Below are positions 1 through 9,829 of a DNA stretch of 64,000 nucleotides, one piece after another. The DNA is from Methanosphaera sp. BMS. Lineage in GTDB: Archaea; Methanobacteriota; Methanobacteria; Methanobacteriales; Methanobacteriaceae. The DNA lies in contig NZ_CP014213.1 in NCBI RefSeq assembly GCF_003268005.1, positions 2,501,501 to 2,565,500 of the forward strand. Reading direction: 5' to 3'. The notes beneath the pieces are model-generated. The model saw only the letters and a list, made by a program, of their open reading frames with translations, ran no database searches and had not been told where the DNA came from. The position numbers and the translations under genes are program-made. Within the stretch, counting starts at the first letter, position 1. Every line of letters starts with the position of its first letter.

Positions 1-2925
1 TTGATTTGCATTTCTCATACTGGAATCGGCCGTTATAGTTGCAGTTGCAACACCGTTTACTACTTTTATCTTGAGTGGGTTGTCACTACCGGATAGTTTA
101 CAGTTATCCTTGATTGTCACACCGTTTAGTTTAAAGATTACATTTCCATTATTGACTGCTATTGCATTTGATGCAGTTACTTTTGCTGTAAGTGTGATTT
201 CATCTCCAAGATATGCCGTAACAGTATTTATCGTAGTCTTTGTCGTAATCTTTTTGACATCAATCGTATTGCTTTTGGATGTATTACTATAAGTTTTTGA
301 GCCGATATATGTCACATTTAATATGTTTTTGCCCGCCGGCAAAGTCAGTGATTGTATCAACATTCCTTTGCTGTCAGTAGTTGCATTTATTGTCGTTTTG
401 TTTGGTAAGATTATTCTTATCTGTGCATTTGCTATTTTTTTACCACTTGTCTTATCGCTAACTGTTATGTTTACAGCTGTATTGTTTACAGTGTTGTTTA
501 TTGTCGTTAGGGTTAATGTTACTGCACGTTTCTGAACGTTGACATTGTTTAAGGTACATTGGCTGGTGTTATATATCTCGGTTTCCATGAATTTTACCGT
601 CAGATTATATGAACCACTTTCATTTAAGCTTGTTATGATGGTGGTGTTTGCTCCGGTAATTACAGCATTTGCAACCTTTTTCTTGGTTTTCATGTTTATT
701 ACTTCAATGTTTCCTCTTGTTATAGGTTGTTTTGTTATCTTATCAGTCACATTCACAGTTAAAGTGACGTTTCCAGCAGTATTATTCGTTAATGCTGCAG
801 TTGTAGTGCTTTCTTGTTTTTTAACAGCTATTGTAATGTTCTTTGTTGCAGATTTTGTTGTGGCGGTTTCATTAATTTTCACTGTTATTGGGTTTTTGCC
901 TGCTTGTACAGGAGCTTGTACTTCATAGTTACCTTTATCATCTGTAGTTGTTTCATAGATTCCATTGCCTATTTCTACTCTTACAGGTGTGTTTGCTACT
1001 GGGTTATCATCTTCATCTGTTACAGTTCCATTTATTGTGGTGTTCTGTCCAGCTTTAGCATCAGTTGTTTCAATTGATATGGTAGGTGTCTGTTTTACTA
1101 CTTCAAATTCTGCGTCTTCACTTGCATCTTCATATAATTCTGAATCTGCTATTTCAACTGTTATGTTGTTTGTTCCACCAATTTCTGTAGGTATTTTTAA
1201 TGTGAATTTACCTTCATAATCTGTTGTTACTGGGTATTCAGCACAGTTTACACTTACAGTTAGGTCTTCATTTGCTACTGGTACTTCTGTGTTGTTGTTG
1301 TTTGTTATTGTACCAGTTATGGTTACATTGTTACCTACTTTGACTGGATCAATTTCATCGATTTCGATGCTTACTTCTGCTTTGACTACTTCGAATTCAT
1401 CTACTTCAGAGTTGTAACCGTTATAGACAGCTACTACTGTGAATTCTCCAGTTGTTTCTGGTGTGTAGTCTAAGCTGAATTGACCTTCATCATCTAGGAC
1501 TGCTTTTCCAACTAGTTCATCGTTGACGTATATTTCAACTTCTCCATCGGTTACTGGTTCTTCGTCTTTTGTCACGTCACCAGTAAAGCTTACAGTTTCA
1601 CCATATACGAATGTGTTTTCTGCTTGTTCGTTTAGGTTTACAATATATCCTTCATCTGGCTCGATTACTACCCATATATAACCTTGTTCTAACTCTTCAG
1701 AGTATAATTCGGATGGGTTATATTTGTTGTTACCATAGAATGTAGCATATCCATAGTAATCTAAATCTTCACCAGTTTCGTTTGCTACGATTGTGGTTGC
1801 TTTGAAGTATCCGTTATCGTTTGTTCTTACGTTTTCTTCTACTAGAAGACGACCTTCACTTGATTCAATAAGTACGTGTACTGTTGCACCAGCTACTGGT
1901 TTACCATCAACATCTACTAATGTAGCGTTGAATGTGAATGGCTGTCCACTTATTACTGTTACAACGTATTCATCGTTGGCTACTAAGAATTTTGTATCAA
2001 TACCTGTTACTTCGATTTCAGCAGTTTCTTGAGCATCGTATACATTTACAGTTACTGGTAGTGTTCCAGCATTTTCTGGTGTGTATGCTAGCATGAATTC
2101 TCCTTCATCATCGGTTGTTGTAGTGTATTCTGTTCCGTTTATGTTGATTGTTACTTCTGTTCCAGATATTACGGGTAAGCGTTCATTTTCATATTCTACA
2201 TATACTTCTCCTGCAATGTAGTCTTCAACGTCTACTGGTGTAGTGTTGTTTGTGACTAAATCTATTTTTAGGTCTCCAACGAAGTTTGTTGTGGCGACAT
2301 CACTTGTTTTTGTTTTGACTACAGCGTATATTTTGATGTCACTTGCTTTTGCTTGTGGCATGAAGTTTACAGTAAATTGTCCATCATCAGATGTTGTAGT
2401 GTTATATTTTGTGTTGTTGATATATACATCTACCAGAACATTCCCCGTTACCATTCCGTCAATGCTAACAAAGCCGTTTACAGTCTCGTTTGTGTATACC
2501 ATGTAATAATCATCTATGATAAGTTCCACATCAATCTCTTCGCCAACACCAATCCGATCCGATGATGATGCCCTAATCAAATCGGGTTTAGATGTTTCAT
2601 CACTTGACTTGATGTGTCGTCTTGAATTTTTATCATATTGTTCATTATTTCTTCTTTCGTTAACTTTTTCGGTTGAATCATCAACCTCTGAATGTTCCTT
2701 CTGTCTGTCCAAATCAGGGCCGTTAACTAGAGCCTCCTTGGATTTTTTATCCATCAATTTATTATTATCAATGGTTTTTATAGTGGTCATTGTATTATCT
2801 TCGCTAAGTTGACAGGTTAATGTATTGTCATCTTGTTCTACATCTTCATGTGCCGATACTACAGATATGCAAAGTATCAAGATAACCGTTGCCACCATAA
2901 AAAAGGCGGCATTTATTTTTTTCAT
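1..2925 (-). CDS. Adhesin-like secreted protein with Ig-like repeats (partial, runs off left edge)
   Basis: The frame is open from an ATG at 2925 to the window edge, giving 975 codons with no stop, so this is the N-terminal part of a larger protein. Residues 1-25 form a signal peptide (MKK, hydrophobic core, ending near VVSA). Residues 26-125 are a charged Asp/Glu/Lys/Asn-rich linker. From about residue 130 on, repeated beta-sandwich units of roughly 90 residues follow, with recurrent patterns such as TTDDEGxF and GTVTDEDxNPVANxxV, as in bacterial Ig-like (Big) domains. Many N-x-T/S sequons are visible. Proteins of this kind are abundant in Methanosphaera and Methanobrevibacter and are taken to be surface adhesins. 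The C-terminal anchor or any variable domain lies outside the window. Function beyond surface exposure is inference. Confidence 0.85.
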   Translation of the reverse strand, partial: MKKINAAFFMVATVILILCISVVSAHEDVEQDDNTLTCQLSEDNTMTTIKTIDNNKLMDKKSKEALVNGPDLDRQKEHSEVDDSTEKVNERRNNEQYDKNSRRHIKSSDETSKPDLIRASSSDRIGVGEEIDVELIIDDYYMVYTNETVNGFVSIDGMVTGNVLVDVYINNTKYNTTTSDDGQFTVNFMPQAKASDIKIYAVVKTKTSDVATTNFVGDLKIDLVTNNTTPVDVEDYIAGEVYVEYENERLPVISGTEVTININGTEYTTTTDDEGEFMLAYTPENAGTLPVTVNVYDAQETAEIEVTGIDTKFLVANDEYVVTVISGQPFTFNATLVDVDGKPVAGATVHVLIESSEGRLLVEENVRTNDNGYFKATTIVANETGEDLDYYGYATFYGNNKYNPSELYSEELEQGYIWVVIEPDEGYIVNLNEQAENTFVYGETVSFTGDVTKDEEPVTDGEVEIYVNDELVGKAVLDDEGQFSLDYTPETTGEFTVVAVYNGYNSEVDEFEVVKAEVSIEIDEIDPVKVGNNVTITGTITNNNNTEVPVANEDLTVSVNCAEYPVTTDYEGKFTLKIPTEIGGTNNITVEIADSELYEDASEDAEFEVVKQTPTISIETTDAKAGQNTTINGTVTDEDDNPVANTPVRVEIGNGIYETTTDDKGNYEVQAPVQAGKNPITVKINETATTKSATKNITIAVKKQESTTTAALTNNTAGNVTLTVNVTDKITKQPITRGNIEVINMKTKKKVANAVITGANTTIITSLNESGSYNLTVKFMETEIYNTSQCTLNNVNVQKRAVTLTLTTINNTVNNTAVNITVSDKTSGKKIANAQIRIILPNKTTINATTDSKGMLIQSLTLPAGKNILNVTYIGSKTYSNTSKSNTIDVKKITTKTTINTVTAYLGDEITLTAKVTASNAIAVNNGNVIFKLNGVTIKDNCKLSGSDNPLKIKVVNGVATATITADSSMRNANQ

Positions 2926-3540
2926 TTTATTCCCTTCTCATGTTTGACTAATCAATCACATTAAATAATAATCTTAACAAATCAATAAAAAAGTTGCAAT
3001 AGTAATTGATTAATTAATATATATCTACTTTGGTTATTATATTTTTTTTATGAATAGAGTGTTGGTATATATTATGATTTTATAACTGTTTATTTGGTTT
3101 TTTTTTTAATAAGATATTAATTTGACCATATTTGTTATAATATTTGCAGAAGATATTTTGTTCTTTGAAATCAGTCTGATAATTTTCTGTTCATATTAAA
3201 ATATTCATTATAAATTGTTTTTTGATTAAATTCCAATACAGGATTGGTAACTGTTAAATAAGAAGTTTACAATCTCCCATAATACATGGTGTGGGGTCTT
3301 TTTCCCAATAATTTCAACTTGAAATCCACAAGATGAACTAGACCTGAAATTTAATTGAATAACTGTATGAAATATTGTCCTATCTGAAATCATTGAATCT
3401 CATTATAATTAATTTTTTATACCATAGATTACAAAGATTTAAGCATCTATGAAACTTTAATGTTTACCAATCAATTGTAATAAAATTAAATCATTAAATT
3501 CATATTTTATATTATCTTTCATAAAAAAATTTGAGATTAA
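2926..3540. other. Intergenic region between divergent adhesin and alaS
   Basis: About 615 bases of very AT-rich sequence between divergent genes, so it must hold promoters for both. TATA-like runs are numerous, which prevents a unique box A assignment. No RNA gene or open frame was recognised. Confidence 0.5.
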
Positions 3541-6261
3541 GTGATGATATTGACTTTAATATTAGAAGAATTAGGATATAAAAAACAAAAATGTCAGAAA
3601 TGTGGACAAACATTCTGGTCAATAAAGCAACGATCAACATGTGGAGATGCTCCATGTGATGAATACGAATTTATAGGTAATCCCGTAACAGATAAACAAT
3701 ATGACCTTATGGGAATACAAAAGAAATTCCGTGACTTCTTTGCAAATAATAATCATACACCAATAGACAGATACCCAGTACTTGCTAAACGATGGAGAAA
3801 TGATGTATTTCTTGTAGGAGCATCAATATATGACTTCCAACCATGGGTAACAAGTGGAATGGTAAGACCACCTGCAAATCCACTGACAATCGCTCAACCA
3901 TCAATCAGATTAAATGATGTTGACAATGTTGGTAGGACAGGCCGTCACATGACCTGTTTTACAATGGGAGCCCACCATGCATTCAACAGTGATGATAACA
4001 AAGTCTACTGGCAGGATGATACACTCAGATACTGTCATGAATTCCTTGTAAGTATAGGAATAAACCCTGAAGAAATAACCTACATCGAGTCATGGTGGAA
4101 AGGTGGAGGAAACGAGGGACCTTCATTTGAAATATGTGCTCATGGAGTGGAACTAGCAACACTTGTATTTATTCAATATGCAACTACAAAAGAGGGACTT
4201 AAAGAAATTCCATTAAAAATAGTTGATACAGGTTATGGACTGGAAAGAATTGCATGGGTAAGTCAAGGAACACCAACAGCATATGATGCTACATTCGGTT
4301 CAGTAATAGAAAAATTAACTGATTTAAGTGGAGTTGAACTAGACACGGAAATATTATCTGAAAATGCACGTATAGCAGGTATGATGGATATTGAAGACAT
4401 ATCTGATTTAAAGCTTCTACGTAAAAAAGTAGCAGATAAACTTAACCTTGATGAGGAAGTTTTAAGAAAAGCAACAAGTCCTATGGAAGCAATATACATA
4501 GTTGCTGACCACACACGATGTCTAAGTTTCATGCTCGCTGACGGTATAATTCCATCAAATGTAAAAGAGGGATATCTTGCAAGACTGGTACTAAGACGTA
4601 CAGTCAAATACATGAATGAATTGGGATTGAACGAATCATTATCCGATATAATGAAAATTCAACTTGATTTTTTAAGTCAAACTTATCCTGAAATTAAGGA
4701 TAATGCCAAACACATCCTTAACATAACCGATTTGGAAGAGGAACGTTATCATACAACACTAACCAAGGGTAAAAACCTTGTTAAACGTTCAATAGACAAA
4801 CTCAAAAAGGATAATATAACCTCATTCCCAACAGATATGCTTATAAACTTCTATGACTCCAATGGAATACCTCCTGAAACAGTCGAAGAAATATGTAAGG
4901 ATTATGACTTTGATGCAAACATACCTGATAACTTCTACACACAGATAGCAGCAGCTCACGAAGAGGAAGAGGAAGAAGAAGTTGAGGCACTGGAATTAGA
5001 CTATCCTCCAACATACCTGGCATTCTATGATGACTTACAACAAAGAACATTCAATGCAAAAGTATTGGGAGTGGTCGATTCAAATAAGATAATCCTTGAT
5101 CAGACAATATACTACCCTGAAGGTGGTGGACAACCATCAGATGAAGGTACAATAACAAGAGCCGATGGAAGAGTATTGAACATAACCTACGCCGAAAAAG
5201 TAAATGGGGTCGTATTGCATCATGTTGCAAAAGATGATATCGATAAACTTGATGGCATTGAAAACGAGGAAATTGAAGGAAATATCGATGCATTAAGAAG
5301 AGATCTCTTAACAAGTAACCACTCAGCAACACACCTTATAATAGCATCAGCACGTCAGGTGCTTGGAAAACATATCTGGCAAGCCGGTTCCCAAAATGGA
5401 ATAGAAAAGACAAGAATTGACCTGTCACACTACAAACGTGTGACGGTTGATGACTTAAAGCAAATTGAAAAATTGGCGAATGAATATGTCAAACAGAACC
5501 TTCCGGTTAACATACAGTGGTATGACCGTACTGACGCTGAAGTAAAATATGGATTTAAACTGTACCAGGGAGGTATAGTTCCTGGAAAGGACATACGTGT
5601 AGTGGAAATTCCTGGTGTTGATGTTGAGGCATGTGCAGGTACTCATGTAAGCTCAACGGGGGATATTGGAATAATCAAAGTTCTCCGAACCGAAAGAGTA
5701 CAAGATGGTGTGGAAAGGATAGAATATTCGGTAGCGGATGCAGCTATAGATAGAATCCAAGAAAACGATGATATAATCAGAACAAGTAGTGATGTGTTTG
5801 GCGTCGATGCCGAACAACTGCCAAAAACATGTGACAGGTTCTTCAATGAATGGAAAGAACAACAAAAAACCATTAAAAACTTGGAAAAACAATTGGCAGA
5901 GGCAAAAATATCAACTTTACAAAATGATGTTGAAGAGGTTAACGGATATAATCTATTGACACAAATTTTAGATGCCGATGCAGGACAATTAAGGGAAATC
6001 GCAACAAACCTTGTTGAAAAGGATCAAGTCGCTGATCTTGCAATTGTAATCAATAACCAAGGAAATATCGTGGCATCATCCAATTCAAAAGTAGTTGATA
6101 AAGGACTAAAAATGGGGGATGTTATAAAAACAATTGGTGAATATCTGGGTGGACGTGGTGGAGGTAAACCAAACCTTGCACAAGGAGCCGGAATGACTCA
6201 ACTGGATCATAAAGATGAAGCATTCGATAAAATCAAGGAAGAATTGAATAATTTGAATTAA
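3541..6261 (+). CDS. alaS: Alanyl-tRNA synthetase (archaeal type)
   Basis: This 906-residue class II synthetase charges tRNA-Ala with alanine. The N-terminus has the archaeal Cys-bearing extension (CQKCG, then GDAPCDEYEFIG) before the catalytic core. The editing domain carries the NHSATH motif near residue 595 and CAGTH near 696, which are the zinc-binding residues. The C-terminus has the DHHA1 signature GGRGGGKPNLAQGAG. A Glu-rich run (HEEEEEEEVE, about residue 472) is an odd insertion. The start is ambiguous: GTG at 3541 or the adjacent ATG at 3544, both preceded by a weak GAG. The gene stands alone on the plus strand and ends in T-runs near 6287-6308. The window also encodes a tRNA-Ala (51807) with the G3-U70 pair this enzyme recognises. 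Confidence 0.97.
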   Translation: MMILTLILEELGYKKQKCQKCGQTFWSIKQRSTCGDAPCDEYEFIGNPVTDKQYDLMGIQKKFRDFFANNNHTPIDRYPVLAKRWRNDVFLVGASIYDFQPWVTSGMVRPPANPLTIAQPSIRLNDVDNVGRTGRHMTCFTMGAHHAFNSDDNKVYWQDDTLRYCHEFLVSIGINPEEITYIESWWKGGGNEGPSFEICAHGVELATLVFIQYATTKEGLKEIPLKIVDTGYGLERIAWVSQGTPTAYDATFGSVIEKLTDLSGVELDTEILSENARIAGMMDIEDISDLKLLRKKVADKLNLDEEVLRKATSPMEAIYIVADHTRCLSFMLADGIIPSNVKEGYLARLVLRRTVKYMNELGLNESLSDIMKIQLDFLSQTYPEIKDNAKHILNITDLEEERYHTTLTKGKNLVKRSIDKLKKDNITSFPTDMLINFYDSNGIPPETVEEICKDYDFDANIPDNFYTQIAAAHEEEEEEEVEALELDYPPTYLAFYDDLQQRTFNAKVLGVVDSNKIILDQTIYYPEGGGQPSDEGTITRADGRVLNITYAEKVNGVVLHHVAKDDIDKLDGIENEEIEGNIDALRRDLLTSNHSATHLIIASARQVLGKHIWQAGSQNGIEKTRIDLSHYKRVTVDDLKQIEKLANEYVKQNLPVNIQWYDRTDAEVKYGFKLYQGGIVPGKDIRVVEIPGVDVEACAGTHVSSTGDIGIIKVLRTERVQDGVERIEYSVADAAIDRIQENDDIIRTSSDVFGVDAEQLPKTCDRFFNEWKEQQKTIKNLEKQLAEAKISTLQNDVEEVNGYNLLTQILDADAGQLREIATNLVEKDQVADLAIVINNQGNIVASSNSKVVDKGLKMGDVIKTIGEYLGGRGGGKPNLAQGAGMTQLDHKDEAFDKIKEELNNLN

Positions 6262-6286
6262 ATTATCATATTCTTCTTTTGAAACA

Positions 6287-6308
6287 TTTTTTTTATATAA
6301 TTTTTTTT
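6287..6308 (+). terminator. T-run terminator after alaS
   Basis: Two T8 runs follow the alaS stop, the typical U-tract type of archaeal 3' end. No hairpin is evident. Confidence 0.5.
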
Positions 6309-6489
6309 GGTGTTTTTTCGTTATAATTTAAATCATCATAGTATTTTTTGCATATTGTTCCAATATTATTTTTAAGTATTTTCATGATAAGTAATAATTT
6401 TTATTACAATATTCATCAATTTAGGTATACTTAAATTTATATACTTTCTATGCAATATATAATATTATATCAAAAAAGGAAGTGAAAAC

Positions 6490-7137
6490 TTGAAATTTAA
6501 CAAAAGTATTATGTCCATTTTAATGCTATTTGTAGTACTTTCAACAGTATCCACAGCTTTTGCAGCAGATCAAAGCTGGAATGATGTAACATTCACGATT
6601 CCTGATGGATTCAGTGTTGGAACTCCGGGAGTACAAAAAATAGGAATGATGGATGGAAAACAAAGTGTTATACTTGAAAAATTTAATGAATCAAGATTAG
6701 ATGAATTGAAAGAAGCAAGTGCACCTGTTAATGAAAAAACATATAAGATTGAAGATACTGATGTAAAAGAAACAGTATTCGATACGGATAATGGTAAATT
6801 ACATTTCTTAAAATTTACCAAAGATGGTAAAGACTTTGATTTAGTATATGAAGAATTAATTGGTGAAGAAGAGGAAGAAGAACCTGCTGAAGATGCTAAT
6901 GCTACTGGAGATGCTAATGCTACTGGAGATGCTAATGCTACTGGAGATGCTAATGCTACTGGAGATGCTAATGCTACTGGAGATGCTAATGCTACGGAAG
7001 GTAACTCTACCGAAACAAATGATACTGCGGGAAATGCTACTGAAGATGCTAATGCCACAGAAAATGATGGATTTGATGCTACAAGTGAAGACAGCCCTGC
7101 TAATTTAATCATAAAATCACTAAAAATAAAAGGATAA
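6490..7137 (+). CDS. Secreted protein with DANATG hexapeptide repeats
   Basis: The product is a 215-residue exported protein of unknown function. It begins with a signal peptide (Lys-rich start, hydrophobic core, ending AFAA near residue 26). A globular region (about 27-128) follows, then a Glu run, then a low-complexity tail built from the hexapeptide DANATG. The start is a TTG at 6490, chosen because GGAAGTGA lies 5-6 bases upstream and the next ATG would cut the signal peptide. The tail contains five exact 18-bp repeats plus degenerate copies, each encoding an N-A-T glycosylation sequon. The globular part resembles small secreted proteins of Methanobacteriales, but no named domain is recognised. 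T-runs follow the stop. Confidence 0.8.
   Translation: MKFNKSIMSILMLFVVLSTVSTAFAADQSWNDVTFTIPDGFSVGTPGVQKIGMMDGKQSVILEKFNESRLDELKEASAPVNEKTYKIEDTDVKETVFDTDNGKLHFLKFTKDGKDFDLVYEELIGEEEEEEPAEDANATGDANATGDANATGDANATGDANATGDANATEGNSTETNDTAGNATEDANATENDGFDATSEDSPANLIIKSLKIKG
6892..6999 (+). repeat. 18-bp tandem repeat encoding DANATG
   Basis: Five exact tandem copies of an 18-bp unit (GATGCTAATGCTACTGGA) run from 6892 to 6981. A sixth copy (6982-6999) ends in ACGGAA instead. Further diverged copies occur near 7040. The unit is a multiple of three, so changes in copy number keep the frame. Confidence 0.95.
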
Positions 7138-7138
7138 C

Positions 7139-7157
7139 TTTTTTAATCCTTTTTTTT
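7139..7157 (+). terminator. T-run terminator
   Basis: T6 and T8 runs immediately follow the stop codon of the secreted protein gene. Confidence 0.5.
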
Positions 7158-7446
7158 ATTAAATTCATGAATTGACATTAATAAACCACTATTTTTTTTA
7201 TCTAATGATACAACTATTGTTTTAAATATTTTCCACATTTTTAAGATTTTTTTTTATTAAAATTGTCTCTATTATTATCCTTTATGAATAACTGATTTTT
7301 AATAATATAATCTACTTGAACTAAGCACGGTGATTAAATCATTTACAAGTATTTAAATCATGTTTAATAAAGAATTATATAATGATGGATTATTGACAGA
7401 GTAAATATTTGAATTATTGTTGATTATTGGAATAATAGGTGATTTC
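7158..7446. other. Intergenic AT-rich region upstream of marker 16 gene
   Basis: Roughly 290 bases with no recognisable gene. It should hold the promoter of the following gene. The strong AGGTGA ribosome binding site at 7437-7442 lies at its 3' edge. Confidence 0.4.
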
Positions 7447-8697
7447 ATGACTAAAACATTGAAGGATATTCAAGATAAATTAGATTCTAATGAAGCTGCT
7501 GTTTTCACGGCTGATGAACTCAAAACCAAACTTAAAAATGGTGAAAAACTCACAGTAGATGATGTGGATGTGGTTACTTGCGGTACCAGTGGGGTAATGA
7601 GTGGTACAACCGCCTTGCTTCATATCCCCGTAAGCGAACCTGGTGAATTTAACAAGGCTAAGGAAGTTTACATTAATGGTATAGAAGCTTATCCTGGTCC
7701 TTGTCCTAATGAATTGCTGGGTACAATCGACGTATTCCTCTATGGAACAAATCATAGCAGTACAATAAAGGACTATGGAGGCGGATTTTTAATAAAAGAC
7801 CTTCTTAACCATAAAGAGGTAGAAGTTAAAGTAGTGGATATCGAGGGCAATGAATTCAGAAACACGGTTACATTGGATGACATGCCTACAGCTCGTTTAA
7901 TAGGTACAAGGATGGCATTTAAAAATTACAATTCATTCACCAATCCAAAACCTAAAGCTGTAAAGTCAATATTCAATGCTTCAGATATGGAAGGACCATA
8001 TAATTCATTTAGCTTTTCAGGTTGTGGTGATATAAATCCATTGGAAAATGATCCTAATCAACTCGTAATAAAGGAATCTGCAAAAGTACTTGTAAATGGA
8101 GCACAGGGTAGAATAATAGACAATGGGACAAGAAGTACTGATGAAAAACCTAACCTGCTGTTAACAGCCAACATACGTGATATGAATCCCTATTATATGG
8201 GTGGATTTAAAACTGCAATGGGTCCTGAGATATTTAACTCCGTAGCAATACCGATACCGGTACTGAATGATGAGATTTTGGAAAACTTAAAGGTATTAAA
8301 TAAGGATATTCAACTTCCGGTATGTGATATTCGTGGAAGACATTTGCCTATAGATACAGTTGACTATACCGTTTGGGATGACGTTGATTACAGGCCACTT
8401 ACAAATCCCGACAATTGTTTCAGTTGTATTCCATGTCTTCCGGAGATATACTGTCCGGTTAACGCATACAGAAAGGATAAAACTATAGATATGGATTTAT
8501 GTGTAGGCTGTGGATATTGTGCAACAGTATGTCCGCGGGGTGTTCCCAGCATAAATATGGGAAGTATAAAGATACATGCCGAAGAAAAAGACAGAACAAT
8601 TCCCGTCACATGCAGACAATCAGATAAGAAACGTGCAATTGAAATATCGATGGAACTTAAAAAACAGATATTGGACGGTTCATTTAAATTAGAGTAG
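7447..8697 (+). CDS. Methanogenesis marker 16 metalloprotein (DUF39/COG1900 with ferredoxin domain)
   Basis: The protein is 416 residues. The long N-terminal part matches the DUF39 family, some members of which are implicated in sulfide incorporation during homocysteine formation in methanogens. The C-terminal part is a ferredoxin-like domain with Cys-rich motifs: CFSCIPCLPEIYC and CVGCGYCATVCP, able to bind [4Fe-4S] clusters. This combination is that of the methanogenesis marker 16 family, confined to methanogens. An upstream in-frame start exists at 7417, but ATG 7447 is preferred because AGGTGA sits 4 bases before it. The exact reaction is not shown by the sequence. The gene is monocistronic and is followed by T-runs near 8722. 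Confidence 0.85.
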   Translation: MTKTLKDIQDKLDSNEAAVFTADELKTKLKNGEKLTVDDVDVVTCGTSGVMSGTTALLHIPVSEPGEFNKAKEVYINGIEAYPGPCPNELLGTIDVFLYGTNHSSTIKDYGGGFLIKDLLNHKEVEVKVVDIEGNEFRNTVTLDDMPTARLIGTRMAFKNYNSFTNPKPKAVKSIFNASDMEGPYNSFSFSGCGDINPLENDPNQLVIKESAKVLVNGAQGRIIDNGTRSTDEKPNLLLTANIRDMNPYYMGGFKTAMGPEIFNSVAIPIPVLNDEILENLKVLNKDIQLPVCDIRGRHLPIDTVDYTVWDDVDYRPLTNPDNCFSCIPCLPEIYCPVNAYRKDKTIDMDLCVGCGYCATVCPRGVPSINMGSIKIHAEEKDRTIPVTCRQSDKKRAIEISMELKKQILDGSFKLE

Positions 8698-8721
8698 GAT
8701 ATTCTAATTTTTCTTATTTTC

Positions 8722-8729
8722 TTTTTTTT
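8722..8729 (+). terminator. T8 run after marker 16 gene
   Basis: A T-rich stretch ending in T8 lies 25 bases after the stop codon. Confidence 0.45.
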
Positions 8730-8753
8730 AGATAATTTTTTTTCACTTAAAAT

Positions 8754-8764
8754 AAATATAAATA
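8754..8764 (+). promoter_or_regulatory. Candidate box A for a leaderless HAD-hydrolase transcript
   Basis: AAATATAAATA lies about 31 bases before the ATG at 8790, and no Shine-Dalgarno motif precedes that ATG. The spacing would put the transcription start at or within a few bases of the start codon. This is inference from spacing only. Confidence 0.4.
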
Positions 8765-8789
8765 ATTCAAAATTTAAATTATATATTAT

Positions 8790-9470
8790 ATGATAAGAGC
8801 AGTATTTTTTGATATGGATGATACATTATATGATACTTCTGGTTTTGCAGCTATTGCTCGTAGAGCAGCCGTTAAAGCTATGGTTCATAACGGACTTCAA
8901 TGTTCTGAAGAGGAAGGTTATTCTCTTTTGATGGATATTGTTAAAGAAAAAGGTTCTAATTATGATAAACACTTTAATATTTTAGCCAAGGAAGTAAATG
9001 GAATTGAAGATCCATTAATTATTGTAAATGGTATTATTACCTATCATAATACTAAATTTGCTATGTTAAAGTTAGAACCGGAGTGTTTTTCAATATTGTT
9101 ATATCTTAAAAGTAAGGATTATAAGGTCGGTCTCATAACCAACGGTAAGCAATTAAAGCAGTGGGAAAAGTTGGTTCGTCTGGGTTTATACCCTTTCTTT
9201 GATGATGTTGTAACAAGTGAATCGGTCGGTGTTGAAAAGCCTAATCCTGAAATATATAAAATTGCCATGAACCGGCTTGACGTAACTGCAGGTACATCCT
9301 TGATGATTGGCAATAGTTTTGAAACAGATATAATGGGTGCATACAATGCGGGTATCCCAAGTATGATAATTAACTCTGAATTTACCGAAGAGCAACAGAA
9401 ATTTATGGATGAGCATAATTATCATGTTAGGAAGTTGTCCTCCTTAATCGATTTGATGAACATATTGTAA
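8790..9470 (+). CDS. HAD-superfamily hydrolase
   Basis: The 226-residue protein has all four HAD motifs. Motif I is DMDDTLYDT at residue 8, with the nucleophile Asp. Motif II is the TNG near residue 117. The motif III Lys lies in EKPNPEIY. Motif IV is GNSFETDIMGA. A helical cap lies between motifs I and II, as in subfamily I phosphatases. The protein probably hydrolyses a small phosphate ester in the cytoplasm, but the substrate cannot be read from sequence. The start has no ribosome binding site, consistent with a leaderless mRNA. Confidence 0.85.
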   Translation: MIRAVFFDMDDTLYDTSGFAAIARRAAVKAMVHNGLQCSEEEGYSLLMDIVKEKGSNYDKHFNILAKEVNGIEDPLIIVNGIITYHNTKFAMLKLEPECFSILLYLKSKDYKVGLITNGKQLKQWEKLVRLGLYPFFDDVVTSESVGVEKPNPEIYKIAMNRLDVTAGTSLMIGNSFETDIMGAYNAGIPSMIINSEFTEEQQKFMDEHNYHVRKLSSLIDLMNIL

Positions 9471-9652
9471 CGGCGGTTATGTTGCCTGATATTTTATTGG
9501 ATTGACAGATTGATAATGCATGGTTTTTGCTGGAAATTAAAATGAATTGATAAATTGTATATATCTGATTAGATAGATTTAGTATTAGCATTTAAGATTT
9601 TTTTAAATAAAAATAATAGAATATGATGTAAAAATGAATGGGAGGTTAATAT

Positions 9653-9829
9653 ATGGTTCAATCAGTTATTCTTTATTCCGAGATTATTCCCACAATATTG
9701 GCAATTGTTGGTATTTATTTAATTATTAGTGGTGTATTAGATGATAAAAAGGAATTTACCATTCCTGGTGTTGTAGTATTTTTATTGGCCGTTATTATTC
9801 CGTTTGTTATTTTGACTAATCTTATTTAA
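9653..9829 (+). CDS. Small membrane protein, 58 residues
   Basis: ATG at 9653 is preceded by an excellent GGGAGGT site (9640-9646). The frame runs 58 codons to TAA at 9827-9829. The product has two hydrophobic segments (about residues 10-29 and 38-56) separated by a short charged loop (DDKKEF), so it is probably a two-pass membrane protein. Its last 48 bases overlap the 3' end of the convergent PfkB gene. No family is recognised. The strong ribosome binding site and amphipathic design argue that it is real. Confidence 0.65.
   Translation: MVQSVILYSEIIPTILAIVGIYLIISGVLDDKKEFTIPGVVVFLLAVIIPFVILTNLI

Noticed and set aside
71-2812. Several plus-strand open frames of 70-130 codons
   Set aside because: They are antisense shadows of the Ig-repeat surface protein, whose minus-strand frame is open throughout and begins with a signal peptide.
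3270-3330. Possible small RNA around a GGTGTGGGGTC motif upstream of alaS
   Set aside because: No stable fold, promoter or terminator arrangement could be made out; the GC-rich patch alone is not enough.
6892-6999. Possible CRISPR array
   Set aside because: The repeats are directly tandem and coding, with no spacers. No CRISPR repeats or cas genes are seen anywhere in the window.
6570-7112. Minus-strand frame of 180 codons rich in Ala, Ser and Val
   Set aside because: It is the complement of the 18-bp repeats and secreted-protein gene, with no ribosome binding site or sensible protein features.
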